Source: an uncultured Mediterraneibacter sp.
GTDB lineage: Bacteria; Bacillota; Clostridia; Lachnospirales; Lachnospiraceae
Assembly (NCBI RefSeq): GCF_934330165.1
Contig: NZ_CAKRGI010000007.1
Span: forward strand, 1 to 64,000
DNA length: 64,000 nt
Direction: 5' to 3'
Each line of letters starts with the position of its first letter. Positions within the stretch are counted from its first letter, which is position 1. The notes below the pieces were generated by a model that was not told the origin of the DNA, did not search any database, and worked only from the letters and a program-made list of their open reading frames with translations. Positions 21,992 to 30,740 of the stretch are shown here, piece after piece. Made by a program: the position numbers and the translations under genes.

Positions 21992-22097
21992 TCAACCCCG
22001 TTCCTTTCTCATCTCTTCCAGACACTTTTTACATATCTGCAAATATAGTCCGGTCTCTTTCCGCAACCGTCTTACTTCCACTTCTTCATAATGAAAT

Positions 22098-22103
22098 ATT
22101 ATA
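22098..22103 (-). promoter_or_regulatory. -10 of the GGDEF/HD-GYP operon
   Basis: Perfect TATAAT on the minus strand, about 105 bases before the ATG at 21991; the -35 is weak. The leader keeps an open frame ending exactly at the ATG but has no start with a ribosome site. Confidence 0.45.
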
Positions 22104-22234
22104 CTCTTCCTGCTGAATTTTGGAAGAAGAAATATGGTTATTTTATCATTTGTCTGACCTGCTTTCAATTGGCACAACTCCTGTGGTCTAGGATTCCAAC
22201 TTTTAATTCATATCCATTACACTGAGAAATATGC

Positions 22235-22240
22235 TATAAT
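22235..22240 (+). promoter_or_regulatory. extended -10 of the signal peptidase gene
   Basis: TGC-TATAAT on the plus strand, an extended consensus -10 about 95 bases before the start at 22335. No good -35 is visible. Confidence 0.55.
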
Positions 22241-22334
22241 AGGCATCATCTGAAGATACAGGATTTTTATAACCAAAGAGCGTCGTCCTCTACAGGACAA
22301 TTCTTCTTTTGAAATGATAGCAGGAGGATAAATC

Positions 22335-22799
22335 ATGGATCTTAACTCTGTACTCTCCCGGAAAGAACTCTCTGTCGATATTGAACAGCTTCTTGCAGAC
22401 GGAAAACGGATAGAGGTCAGCCCACAGGGGTTCAGTATGTACCCGCTTTTTATTCCCGGACGTGATTCTGCCATTCTGGAGCAGACTCCCTTCTCCATGC
22501 TTTGCAAAGGAGACGTGGTCCTTTATCGCAGGACTCACAGTATTCTGGTTCTGCACCGCATCTGCAGAATAGATGGGACAAAATGTTATATGGTCGGGGA
22601 TAACCAATGGGAGATCGAGGGACCGCTGGATGCAGAACAGATATACGGAAAGCTGATCGCTGTCAGACGTAACGGGAAAACTTTCTCAGTAAAGAACCCT
22701 GTCTACCGGATCCTGAGTGGTCTCTGGCTCTGGATGCTTCCAGTCCGGCCATTTTGCTTCCGCCTAAGCACCTCAATTAAAAAAAGATTACTCAAGTAA
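22335..22799 (+). CDS. SipW-type (ER-type) signal peptidase I-like protein
   Basis: A 154-residue S26-family protein. The nucleophile region is GFSMYP with Ser34; the general base is His74 in VLHRI, not Lys; and Asp89 sits in MVGDN. That Ser-His-Asp pattern is that of archaeal, ER and SipW enzymes, not of standard bacterial LepB. There is no N-terminal membrane anchor. A weakly hydrophobic C-terminal stretch (about 123-145) could associate with the membrane. AGGAGGA precedes the ATG. It is tail-to-tail with, and overlaps by 12 bases, the small pqqD gene. A role in removing leaders in the local peptide system is possible but unproven. Confidence 0.8.
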   Translation: MDLNSVLSRKELSVDIEQLLADGKRIEVSPQGFSMYPLFIPGRDSAILEQTPFSMLCKGDVVLYRRTHSILVLHRICRIDGTKCYMVGDNQWEIEGPLDAEQIYGKLIAVRRNGKTFSVKNPVYRILSGLWLWMLPVRPFCFRLSTSIKKRLLK

Positions 22800-23051
22800 T
22801 CCCTTTTCCTTCATAACCCCGACAACCTGTCTCACATCCTCTGCAACGGCCTCTTCCTCTGCATGATATTCCCGGCTGATCATCTGGATCAGTCCATCTA
22901 TGCCTGTTGCTTCTTCTACATGGCTGTAAATATAGGCCGCCGTTCCCGTCAGTGTAAATACTTCATTTACTTCTTCTGCTTTTTTTCCTGTCGGGACTAT
23001 CACATATTCATCCGCAATCTTTTTCAGTAAAAATCCTTCTGCTCTCTTCAT
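22788..23051 (-). CDS. stand-alone PqqD-family peptide-binding protein
   Basis: An 87-residue PqqD-like protein. It starts GFLLKKIADEYVIVPTG, has LTGTAAYIYSHVEE near residues 43-56, and ends in a helical region with VRQVVGVMKEKGLL, the usual PqqD layout. PqqD proteins bind the leader of a precursor peptide and present it to a tailoring enzyme. Its 3' end overlaps the signal peptidase gene, and it diverges from the nucleotidyltransferase gene at 23137. Together with the PqqD-kinase fusion at 16018 this gives two PqqD modules within 7 kb, which is strong circumstantial evidence for a peptide-modification pathway. Confidence 0.82.
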   Translation of the reverse strand: MKRAEGFLLKKIADEYVIVPTGKKAEEVNEVFTLTGTAAYIYSHVEEATGIDGLIQMISREYHAEEEAVAEDVRQVVGVMKEKGLLE

Positions 23052-23102
23052 TTTCCAACTCTTTCTTTTCGTAAATATTTTTTCATTTCCAGCTTTTTAT
23101 GA

Positions 23103-23108
23103 TATACT
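23103..23108 (+). promoter_or_regulatory. extended -10 of the nucleotidyltransferase gene
   Basis: TGA-TATACT-GG on the plus strand, 30 bases before the ATG at 23137. It has the same style as the promoter of the PqqD-kinase gene. Confidence 0.5.
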
Positions 23109-23136
23109 GGTCTCAGTTTTTATTAAGGAGGATAGT

Positions 23137-24330
23137 ATGGAGCTGTCACATATCACTTATCTCAATATCATAAAAAATGTTGATCTGACACCCCCGGAAT
23201 CCGTCACGATTCCACCGCAGATAAAGCCGGCGCTGGTTACCCTTGCTTCAAGACATGCCACGCTTCCGTTTCTTCTGCCTTATATTAATGATCCACAATA
23301 TCTTCCCCTGTTAAAGCAACAGGCTAAGAGGATGCTTCTCAACTACTGTCAGATTGAACAGTTTACCCGTCGCATCGTCTCCATTTTTGAAAAGGAACAG
23401 ATTCCTTATTTTCTTCTGAAAGGGATCAGTTTATGTGACTGCTATCCCATACCGGAATATAGAAAACTGGGTGATGTGGATCTCTATATCAATGACCCCC
23501 CGGCTCTTGAAAAAGCAAAAAAACTGCTGAAGCAGAATGGCTTCGTTCTTCAGGATGAACTCAGTGACCATCATCTGACCTATTCCTACACCTTTCCTGC
23601 GATCGACCGGACCTGCCTCTTAGAGCTGCATTTCCGCATAACCGGACTATACCAGTATGCTCCGGCAAATGCAGTCGTAGATGAGGTTTTTTCTGCAAAT
23701 ATTTTGAAGCACACCTGCCAGACTGTAAACGGAATTTCCTACTCCGTACTTCCTCCAACCGAATATACCTTTTATATGCTTCATCATATGTTAAAGCATT
23801 ACCTTTACAGCGGTTTCGGGATCCGTCTGTTATGTGACTTTACTTTTTACCTGAAGCGTCATGCCCGGGAGATTAATTTTCAAAGGATCCATGACTGGTG
23901 TACCCGTTCCCGTATCTTTCATTTTTACGAAATTATCCTTCAGTCCTGCCGCCTCTATCTCGGTCTGTCGGATACAATTGATCCTGAGATCCAATACAAA
24001 GAAACGGATTGTGAACAGTTTATCCTAAAAATTCTTTCTGATAATGATATGGGAACTGTAACGGGAAATACGCTCGTCGGAAGCGGATCTTACCGCAGGA
24101 TCACCCCTCTGACTTATTTTAAAGAGGGACATCTGCAAATGCATGTGCGTTTTCCCCGGATTGGAAAATGTCCGCTTTTATGGCCTGCCCTGTGGGGCAT
24201 TACTTTCTTCTGCTTTGTCAGAAATACTTATAAGCTCCGCAGGACAACCTTACGTGACACACTCCATGCATTTCATAAAAGTAACGAAAATTCCCAGCTT
24301 ATCCGGATTTTTGATAACAGCGATTCATGA
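23137..24330 (+). CDS. nucleotidyltransferase-family protein (NTP_transf_5)
   Basis: A 397-residue protein of the uncharacterised nucleotidyltransferase family PF14907. The polymerase-beta-like core shows FLLKGISL at about 92-99 and the two metal-binding aspartates in LGDVDLY (D113, D115), followed by an LLELHFR segment and a helical C-terminal part. Members of this family occur in some Firmicute lasso-peptide clusters beside HPr-kinase-like tailoring enzymes (established), which fits the PqqD-kinase gene upstream. The substrate is unknown. AAGGAGGA precedes the ATG. Confidence 0.8.
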   Translation: MELSHITYLNIIKNVDLTPPESVTIPPQIKPALVTLASRHATLPFLLPYINDPQYLPLLKQQAKRMLLNYCQIEQFTRRIVSIFEKEQIPYFLLKGISLCDCYPIPEYRKLGDVDLYINDPPALEKAKKLLKQNGFVLQDELSDHHLTYSYTFPAIDRTCLLELHFRITGLYQYAPANAVVDEVFSANILKHTCQTVNGISYSVLPPTEYTFYMLHHMLKHYLYSGFGIRLLCDFTFYLKRHAREINFQRIHDWCTRSRIFHFYEIILQSCRLYLGLSDTIDPEIQYKETDCEQFILKILSDNDMGTVTGNTLVGSGSYRRITPLTYFKEGHLQMHVRFPRIGKCPLLWPALWGITFFCFVRNTYKLRRTTLRDTLHAFHKSNENSQLIRIFDNSDS

Positions 24331-24355
24331 CCGGATTGCTGTTATCTTATTTCTT
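24313..24355 (+). terminator. terminator overlapping the end of the nucleotidyltransferase gene
   Basis: A 9-bp stem GATAACAGC (24313-24321) pairs with 24338-24346 and is followed by a T-rich run. The TGA stop lies in the loop. Confidence 0.7.
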
Positions 24356-25450
24356 CTTTCCTCTAAGTCCTGTATCAGAAAGCAGCTCATCAATCTTAAG
24401 ATCGATCAGCAGCTTAATCCCCAGGGAAAGTCCTGCAAAGAAATGCATCTTCATTCCGAAGGCAAATCCCCGTATCATCATTTTCCACATCACCTGGGAT
24501 AACTCCCGGATATGCGGATCTTTCAGCAATGCCTGGAAGCATTCTCTGCCGGTTTCATTTTTTCCGTAGATCCTCACCATCTTCCATACTGCCCACAAAG
24601 ACTTTTTATGTTCTACATACTCCATTTTCGCGTCAAAAAAAGCTGCGAAAAAAATAATATACCGTGGAAGAGTTTCATACCGGTCATCTGTTCCGATCTT
24701 TTCCTGCTCTTTCTGTTCTTCGATCCATTGCTCCAGTTCCTCTGCAATCCCAAGCCAGCATCGACTCGACTGCTCTTTATACCTGTATGACACGGACTGG
24801 TCATTTTTCCGGTAAGTATATCCTACCGTTTCCAGAAATGTATATCCTGCTCCATTAATATAACACTGTAAATTAAATAATTTATCCTCTGCATATTCAA
24901 AATCCGAAAATTTCAGGTTCTTTTTCTCCAGAAATTCTCTTCTGTATAATTTCCCCCAGACATAGGACAGTATCCCGACTGAAAAGAATCCACGGAAACG
25001 AAATTCCTCTGAATTACGATCCAGCATCGAAAAGGCTCTATGCCCGGTTACAGGCAAAAATTTCCCTTCCCACAACCGTTCATAATTACAAACGGCAATA
25101 TCACAGTCCGTCTTTCCCAAAACCATAACAAACTGCTCCACGATCTTAGGATCCGGCAAATAATCATCTGCATCCACGAACAGAATATACTCCCCTTCGG
25201 CATTCTCAAGTCCACAATTCCGGGCTGTTCCGGGAGTAAGTTTCTCTTTCTTCAGTATATGGATACGGGAATCCTTTTTTTCATATTCTGACGCAATATC
25301 CATACTTTTATCATCAGAACCACACTCTACGATCAGGAGTTCCAGATTCTCATAACTCTGACAGATAATACTGTCTAATGCTTCTTTTAAATAAGCCTGT
25401 GCATTATACACCGGAATGATAACCGATACTTTTCCCTTATGCATCTTCAC
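24347..25450 (-). CDS. family 2 glycosyltransferase
   Basis: A 367-residue GT-A fold glycosyltransferase, probably working at the inner face of the membrane on cell-surface polysaccharide. It shows VSVIIPVYNAQAYL at the N-terminus, a SDDKSMD region, the metal-binding DADDYL near 95 and a YAEDKLFN acceptor-site motif near 178. It has no strong membrane segment. It follows the flippase gene on the same strand with a 34-base gap and is the last gene of the polysaccharide block. Donor sugar and linkage cannot be predicted. Confidence 0.88.
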   Translation of the reverse strand: MKMHKGKVSVIIPVYNAQAYLKEALDSIICQSYENLELLIVECGSDDKSMDIASEYEKKDSRIHILKKEKLTPGTARNCGLENAEGEYILFVDADDYLPDPKIVEQFVMVLGKTDCDIAVCNYERLWEGKFLPVTGHRAFSMLDRNSEEFRFRGFFSVGILSYVWGKLYRREFLEKKNLKFSDFEYAEDKLFNLQCYINGAGYTFLETVGYTYRKNDQSVSYRYKEQSSRCWLGIAEELEQWIEEQKEQEKIGTDDRYETLPRYIIFFAAFFDAKMEYVEHKKSLWAVWKMVRIYGKNETGRECFQALLKDPHIRELSQVMWKMMIRGFAFGMKMHFFAGLSLGIKLLIDLKIDELLSDTGLRGKKK

Positions 25451-25484
25451 CCGCTCCGCTTTTTTTCATGTTACTGTGCTGCTT

Positions 25485-27032
25485 TTACTTTTTGAAAATC
25501 CTGTTCCTAAGCTTTTCAAAAATCCGCTTTGCCAATCCAAGTGCCGCCCGAAATTCTTCCGTTCTTCCATAACTAAGGAAAAGAATAATATTAGGAACAA
25601 CCGCACACACTACCAGCCTGAAAATCAATGTAACCAGTGGTCCTGAAGTAATCAGCTTACAGCACTGATCCGCACACCACCAGGCTACTGCCATCACCAG
25701 AAGATTCCCTGCGTATCTTGTGAAAAAGATCCATGGTGATTTTCCAAACCGGTGCTTATAAATAATATATGGTTCCACCCATACCGAAGTCAGTACTGTG
25801 CTGCAGAATGTTCCTGCAAATACCCCTGCGATCCCGAATCTCGTTACAAGAAAAATGGAAATCCCAAGATTCAGTACTGCTTCCACAATCGCTTTATACC
25901 GGTCATACCAGAAAAGACCCATAGATTCTTTGAAGATCAGTACCGACTTTCTACAGCCGTTAATAAAAAAATTGATACAGAGAATCAGAACAATTTCCCG
26001 CTGGAACAGATATTTCTTTCCAAATGCCAGTTCTACAAAAGGATTTAACATCTCAAATAAGCAAATTCCTGCAAGTCCGTACATCCACTGTCCAATAAAA
26101 AATAACTGTCTGAAGACCGAGTGGATCTTCTCCTTATCTTCCGTCGCTCCAAGATTCCCCACGCTCGCCGTCACTCCCTGAAATGCCTGATCGAGGATCT
26201 GACGGATTGATCCGATCACCAGATAATAATTGGAGTAAATTCCGGCACTGACAACTCCTACAAAGCTGGAGATCAGAAGATTATCCGTATTATTTACGAC
26301 CACATTTCCCAGCTTATGCATCAGCATCGCCTTGACATTTTTCAAAATATCCTGCCGTTCTTCTGCCGGAAGCTTCTCATGACACGGTTCTCTCAGATAT
26401 GGGAACAGCTCATCTGCTTTCCTGGACATAGAAACATTTCCAAGGAATGTACAGGAAACGGCCACTATCAGAAAGAGGATAAAATTCCCCGTTGTCAGAA
26501 GCACCAGAATCTGCAGGATATCCTGAAGTACCAGAAATCCATTATGAAATAATATGGTCAGATAATTCATCTGATGTGCATCTACCAATGTCTTTTTGTA
26601 GATCAGCAGATACGATATTACTGAATTGGTCAGGTACAGAAGATAGATCAGGATCAGATGATCCACATCCGGCCGGTTCTTCATCAATACATCCAGAAAA
26701 GGAATCAGCAGTAACCCTGCTGCCAGCACAATCGTCGCCGTAACCCGGTAAAATGTTCTGAACATCCGCATCAGGATCTGCTGCTTCCTGATCTCTTTTC
26801 TGGCAATCGGTCCATAAAGTGCATATGTAATTGCAGTTCCGACTCCCAGTTCAGAAAGGGAAAGAATATTCAGAATATCTGTAAAAAGACCATTGATTCC
26901 TACGTATCCCTCACTTAATGTTCTTGTAAATACAACTCTTGTCAGAAATCCCATGAAAATAGCTGTCGCCTGTGCAATAAATGCCACAGTTGTATTCATG
27001 ACCGAATATTCTGTTCTGGTCTTCTGTCTCAC
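25485..27032 (-). CDS. Wzx-like polysaccharide flippase
   Basis: A 515-residue multi-spanning membrane protein of the MOP superfamily (oligosaccharide flippase), with about 12-14 hydrophobic segments. The N-terminal segment includes TRVVFTRTLSEGYVGINGLF, typical of Gram-positive Wzx-like proteins. It would move lipid-linked sugar units across the membrane. The likely start is the GTG at 27032, with GGAGG eight bases upstream; the TTG two codons earlier is too close to that site. It faces the divergent DUF4832 gene at 27157 and is followed by a GT2 gene. Confidence 0.87.
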   Translation of the reverse strand: MRQKTRTEYSVMNTTVAFIAQATAIFMGFLTRVVFTRTLSEGYVGINGLFTDILNILSLSELGVGTAITYALYGPIARKEIRKQQILMRMFRTFYRVTATIVLAAGLLLIPFLDVLMKNRPDVDHLILIYLLYLTNSVISYLLIYKKTLVDAHQMNYLTILFHNGFLVLQDILQILVLLTTGNFILFLIVAVSCTFLGNVSMSRKADELFPYLREPCHEKLPAEERQDILKNVKAMLMHKLGNVVVNNTDNLLISSFVGVVSAGIYSNYYLVIGSIRQILDQAFQGVTASVGNLGATEDKEKIHSVFRQLFFIGQWMYGLAGICLFEMLNPFVELAFGKKYLFQREIVLILCINFFINGCRKSVLIFKESMGLFWYDRYKAIVEAVLNLGISIFLVTRFGIAGVFAGTFCSTVLTSVWVEPYIIYKHRFGKSPWIFFTRYAGNLLVMAVAWWCADQCCKLITSGPLVTLIFRLVVCAVVPNIILFLSYGRTEEFRAALGLAKRIFEKLRNRIFKK

Positions 27033-27156
27033 TTTCAATCCCTCCAGTTTTGTTCAAAGATAGCTTTTCTTTCTTATTTATGTTAGACTACACTATTATA
27101 ACGAATTACGAAACTATTGTATACTGGTATTTTTACATCAAAAAGGACTGTCCATT

Positions 27157-28611
27157 ATGAAAAAACGATTCCATATTATTTCCCTTGCAGTGCATTTCCT
27201 GCTATTTGCTTTCTGTCTGTGTGCAGTGATGATTGTCTGTATTTTTTTCTTTCACTCCCGGCAATTAAAAATTGCCTATACGCAGGTCGTTTCCGACGAA
27301 TCCGCTGCCTTTGTCTCCAACCCCTATTGCGGATTTTATCAGATGAGCGGTTACACCCTCTCGGAAGATGCAACTGCAGAGTCTGCCGCTGCATGGGGAA
27401 CGCAGTGCTGTAAAGCAGATTCCCACGGGCTTCTGCTGCTTGAGATCAACCTGAAAAATTATGCAGACCGGTCTTTAAGCCAGAACGCTCTCTTGCAGCT
27501 CGACAGTATCCTGACTTCCTGCGCCACAGAGAAAAAGCCTGTCATTCTACGGTTTCTCTATGACTGGGACGGAAATGCACTCTCCTGTGAACCATCCGAC
27601 TTTTCCAGGATCAAAAGCCATATGAAGCAGCTGTCTGCAACGGTGAATGCCCATGCTGATATCGTCTATCTGCTGCAAGGTGTCTTTACCGGCAATAACG
27701 GAGAAATGCATGGTACCCGTTATGGCAGTGCCGATCAGGTACGACAGCTGATGGAACAACTGGATCAGGTAATTGACAGAGGGATTTTTCTTTCCGTCCG
27801 CACTCCGGCACATTTACGCAGTATTCTGCGGAATAAGTCCCCTCTTACCGCTGATCTTGCAGGCGGGAATACACTGAATGCACGTCTCGGACTTTATAAT
27901 GACGGAATGCTTGGCTCTGTCTATGATCTCGGGACTTATGACGATACACCCCTGAAAGACCCGTCCGATTTTGAAGAAAAGGGAACACGTGAAGAAGAAC
28001 TGGATTTCCAGTCTGCCTTATGCCAGTACGTTCCGAACGGCGGGGAAGTCACCGTCGATAACCCGTATAATGATCTGGACAATGCAGTCCGCGACCTGCG
28101 GAAAATGCATGTATCGTATCTGAACATTGCACATGATGCCGCTGTCATCAACAAATGGAAAGGAACTGTCTATAAAGGGAATGACATCTTTTCCAACTGC
28201 ACCGGCTTTGACTATATCAATGCCCATCTGGGGTACCGCTATGTCTTAAAAGAATCCTCAGTGGAGTTCCATCAGCTTGACAATGCCAATGCAATACTGT
28301 ATCTGACAATTGAAAATACAGGATTTGCACCTGCCTACCGGCAGTTTGATGTCACCCTCACCGCTACCCGGGAAAATGACCAGAAAGTCTTCACCATTGA
28401 TCAGACCATTGATAACCGGAAAATCGGAGGCACCGATACTGTCACCTTTCAGACGGATCTGGATGTCCGCTCCATGGGAAAGGGGACTTATTCCATCTCT
28501 CTTCAGATGACAGATCCTTCTACAGGTCAGACGATCCACTTTGCCAATTCAGGTTCTGAAGATAAAGATCTCCTTTCACTCGGAACTCTGGAGATAAAGA
28601 TGCCCCAGTAA
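27157..28611 (+). CDS. DUF4874/DUF4832 glycosidase-like membrane-anchored protein
   Basis: A 484-residue protein with an N-terminal membrane anchor (about residues 10-32) and an extracellular part. The first half looks like a TIM-barrel hydrolase fold of the DUF4874 type, with a conserved GEMHGTRYG motif near 192 where the Glu is a candidate catalytic residue. The second half matches DUF4832, containing MHVSYLNIAHDA and, at the end, a beta-sandwich. Presumed to act on or bind exopolysaccharide, since it sits inside that locus. AAGGA lies nine bases before the ATG. It is convergent with a paralogue at 28576 and overlaps it by 36 bases. Confidence 0.8.
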   Translation: MKKRFHIISLAVHFLLFAFCLCAVMIVCIFFFHSRQLKIAYTQVVSDESAAFVSNPYCGFYQMSGYTLSEDATAESAAAWGTQCCKADSHGLLLLEINLKNYADRSLSQNALLQLDSILTSCATEKKPVILRFLYDWDGNALSCEPSDFSRIKSHMKQLSATVNAHADIVYLLQGVFTGNNGEMHGTRYGSADQVRQLMEQLDQVIDRGIFLSVRTPAHLRSILRNKSPLTADLAGGNTLNARLGLYNDGMLGSVYDLGTYDDTPLKDPSDFEEKGTREEELDFQSALCQYVPNGGEVTVDNPYNDLDNAVRDLRKMHVSYLNIAHDAAVINKWKGTVYKGNDIFSNCTGFDYINAHLGYRYVLKESSVEFHQLDNANAILYLTIENTGFAPAYRQFDVTLTATRENDQKVFTIDQTIDNRKIGGTDTVTFQTDLDVRSMGKGTYSISLQMTDPSTGQTIHFANSGSEDKDLLSLGTLEIKMPQ

Positions 28612-29958
28612 AAGGGCATCTTTTTTTCTTTCCCCATAACTCTCATTTGCCAGTTCAATGGGTCTGTTCTTCTGTCCACCTAACCTTACACCGATAAAAA
28701 TTTCGCCTGCTTCTGCCCTCTCAGTCAGCTCAAAAGCACAGCATTCTCCCGGCTTCCATTTTCCTGCTTCTGTCTGAAAGGAATGTTGCCACAGTTCTTT
28801 TTCATGATCGGCAAGTAAAAGAACTATCTCGGTCTGCCTGTAAAGGTTCGCAAAACCAATATTCTCAATTTCTACCCTTAAATAAACTTTTTTTCGTCCT
28901 GCGGTCTCTGCCTGTACTCTTTTTACCAAAAGGCGATATCCCATATGTACTCCAATAAAATCATACAGATTTTTTCCCTGCCAGGCTCCCTCTTTCTGTA
29001 TCAGGATCTTCTTCCATTGATCCAGCAGCCTTAGATCATGGGCATTATTAAGATACGTAATCTGCAGTTTTTCCAGTTCTGAACGGATTCTGTCGGCATA
29101 CAGCTGCGTTTCCGGTCCCCCTTTTTCCAACAGATTCTTTCTTTCTTCTTTCTCCGGTGCAACAGCCTCCCCACCCACCGGTCCGGTTTCCGCAATCTGG
29201 TGGATAAAGCCAAGCTCTTCCTCTCGAGTCCATGCTCCCGTCCATCCTGCTCCGGCTCTGGTCATGGTTCCAAAAGTACCAAGATGTGTCGATGAGCCAA
29301 AGATCCCGTCATCAAAAAGAGTCAGAGGGCATCTGGTCTCCCGGTCTGCATGCTTCCGTCCATCCTGAACTATACCTTCTCCTTCCAGCGTCCGCAGCTG
29401 TGCAGGTGTGCGTACTGCAAGGAATACTTCATTTCCAAGATAGGGGGCAATCGTCTCTTTCATTCTCTTAAGCTGTTCTTCTGACAGGAATGTCGAGGTA
29501 TGCATCTCTCCCCAGCTTCCGATCAGCAGTCCCTGAAATACATACAGGCTGTAATTTCCTTCCCGGATCACCCGACCGATCTGGGACAGGTGACCTAATA
29601 CCTGCTCAAAACTGTCCGGTTCATTTTCCAGTCCTCTCCCCTCTCGGTCGTAAACCGGACGAAACAGAATATCTTTTTTTTGTTCTGTAAAAAAAGTCAG
29701 GATAGCATCCATATTTCGCAATACGGTCTCATCCAGGTCTTTTTTTCGGTATGCCCTGATATCGAAAAGGACGAGCACCAGTGTCTCGTCCTTTCGGATA
29801 CTCCATTTCAGTTCTTCCATATTGACCGGCTCTTCTGCCTGAAAAGTATAGATCGAATACCAGCCCCTGAGCGGGTTTCTTTCAGCTTTCACTGCTTCCC
29901 GTAACGGTTCCGTCTTAAATTTCCATTCTTTTCTAGTTCTGTCGAATTTCCACATCAT
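28576..29958 (-). CDS. DUF4832-type paralogue, no membrane anchor
   Basis: A protein of about 460 residues homologous to the one at 27157: ERNPLRGWYSIY near the N-terminus, GSWGEMHTSTF matching the candidate catalytic Glu region, ITYLNNAHDLRLLDQW, then GVHMGYRL and a C-terminal beta domain. Unlike the paralogue it has no signal peptide or membrane segment, so it would be cytoplasmic as read. The start is uncertain because the 5' end overlaps the upstream GT2 gene; AGGTG before the ATG at 29958 favours that one. It ends the long polysaccharide operon, and its last 36 bases overlap the paralogue on the opposite strand. Confidence 0.75.
   Translation of the reverse strand: MMWKFDRTRKEWKFKTEPLREAVKAERNPLRGWYSIYTFQAEEPVNMEELKWSIRKDETLVLVLFDIRAYRKKDLDETVLRNMDAILTFFTEQKKDILFRPVYDREGRGLENEPDSFEQVLGHLSQIGRVIREGNYSLYVFQGLLIGSWGEMHTSTFLSEEQLKRMKETIAPYLGNEVFLAVRTPAQLRTLEGEGIVQDGRKHADRETRCPLTLFDDGIFGSSTHLGTFGTMTRAGAGWTGAWTREEELGFIHQIAETGPVGGEAVAPEKEERKNLLEKGGPETQLYADRIRSELEKLQITYLNNAHDLRLLDQWKKILIQKEGAWQGKNLYDFIGVHMGYRLLVKRVQAETAGRKKVYLRVEIENIGFANLYRQTEIVLLLADHEKELWQHSFQTEAGKWKPGECCAFELTERAEAGEIFIGVRLGGQKNRPIELANESYGERKKDALLLGHLYLQSSE
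28599..28627 (+). terminator. terminator inside the overlap of two convergent genes
   Basis: GATGCCC (28599-28605) pairs with GGGCATC (28614-28620), followed by seven T. It ends the plus-strand DUF4832 transcript and lies within the coding end of the minus-strand paralogue. Confidence 0.85.
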
Positions 29959-30730
29959 TGATCGCACCTGCATCTGCCTTTAATACCTTTTCCCTGATCC
30001 ATACCGCAATGATCGAGATCATCATGCGGAACATATAAAGGATCGGTTTCAATCCCGAATGCATACTTTTTCCTTCCAGACGTGGATGCATCACAGCAGG
30101 AATCTCCGTTACCCGGAATCCCAGAAGCAGCATCTGCATGATCATATTCGCATCCGGATACTTGTCATCAAAATGATTATATTTGGAATAAAACAAAAAA
30201 GTTCTGAAACTCAGTCCCTGCAGACCTGTTGTCGGATCCGAAATTCTTTTGCCTGTTCCGATACGGATCATATTTCTGAACAGAACAAACGCAGTCTTCT
30301 TTGCAAAAGATACCGGGAAATCCTGACTGCCTTCCATAAATCTCGCACCCAGCACGATATCCGGTGTCTGCCCGTTCTCATCCTTTCTTTTTAATTCTCT
30401 GTAAATGAGACCAACATTACATGCATCATGCTGACCATCCGCATCCATCTGGATTACATATCTGTATCTGTTCCTTACGGCATATTTATAGCCAAGCTGT
30501 AGTCCACTGCCATATCCCAGATTAAATACATGGGTAACTACCGTATGCTTTCTTGCTTTCGTGATCCAGTTTGTCGCATCCGATGATGCATCATTCATCA
30601 CCAGTACATCTGCAATATCCGCAATTTCCGGTTTCTCCAGCTGTTCCAGTAATTTTACAATGGTCTTTTCCTCATTGTAGGCAGGAATAATAATTAAAAC
30701 TTCTTTCTTTTCTCTCATATCCCATTTCAT
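29933..30730 (-). CDS. family 2 glycosyltransferase (DPM1-like)
   Basis: A 265-residue glycosyltransferase like dolichol- or undecaprenyl-phosphate sugar transferases. It has VLIIIPAYNEEKT at the N-terminus, VMNDASSDAT, the metal-binding QMDADGQHD near 96 and SDPTTGLQG near 165. There is no C-terminal membrane pair, only a hydrophobic stretch near 232-245. It probably loads a lipid carrier or extends a glycan. It sits 10 bases after the GT4 gene and overlaps the DUF4832 gene by about 26 bases, so all are co-transcribed. Confidence 0.9.
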   Translation of the reverse strand: MKWDMREKKEVLIIIPAYNEEKTIVKLLEQLEKPEIADIADVLVMNDASSDATNWITKARKHTVVTHVFNLGYGSGLQLGYKYAVRNRYRYVIQMDADGQHDACNVGLIYRELKRKDENGQTPDIVLGARFMEGSQDFPVSFAKKTAFVLFRNMIRIGTGKRISDPTTGLQGLSFRTFLFYSKYNHFDDKYPDANMIMQMLLLGFRVTEIPAVMHPRLEGKSMHSGLKPILYMFRMMISIIAVWIREKVLKADAGAINDVEIRQN

Positions 30731-30740
30731 TCTTTCGTAA

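Noticed and set aside
21992-22177. 61-residue minus-strand frame before the GGDEF gene
   Set aside because: The listed start lies upstream of the likely -10 and no later start has a ribosome site. It is treated as leader.
16018-24330. Lasso peptide cluster
   Set aside because: The kinase, nucleotidyltransferase, PqqD and exporter fit, but no asparagine-synthetase-like cyclase and no B2-type leader protease were found. The transglutaminase-fold protein at 4729 is a MoxR partner without its Cys.
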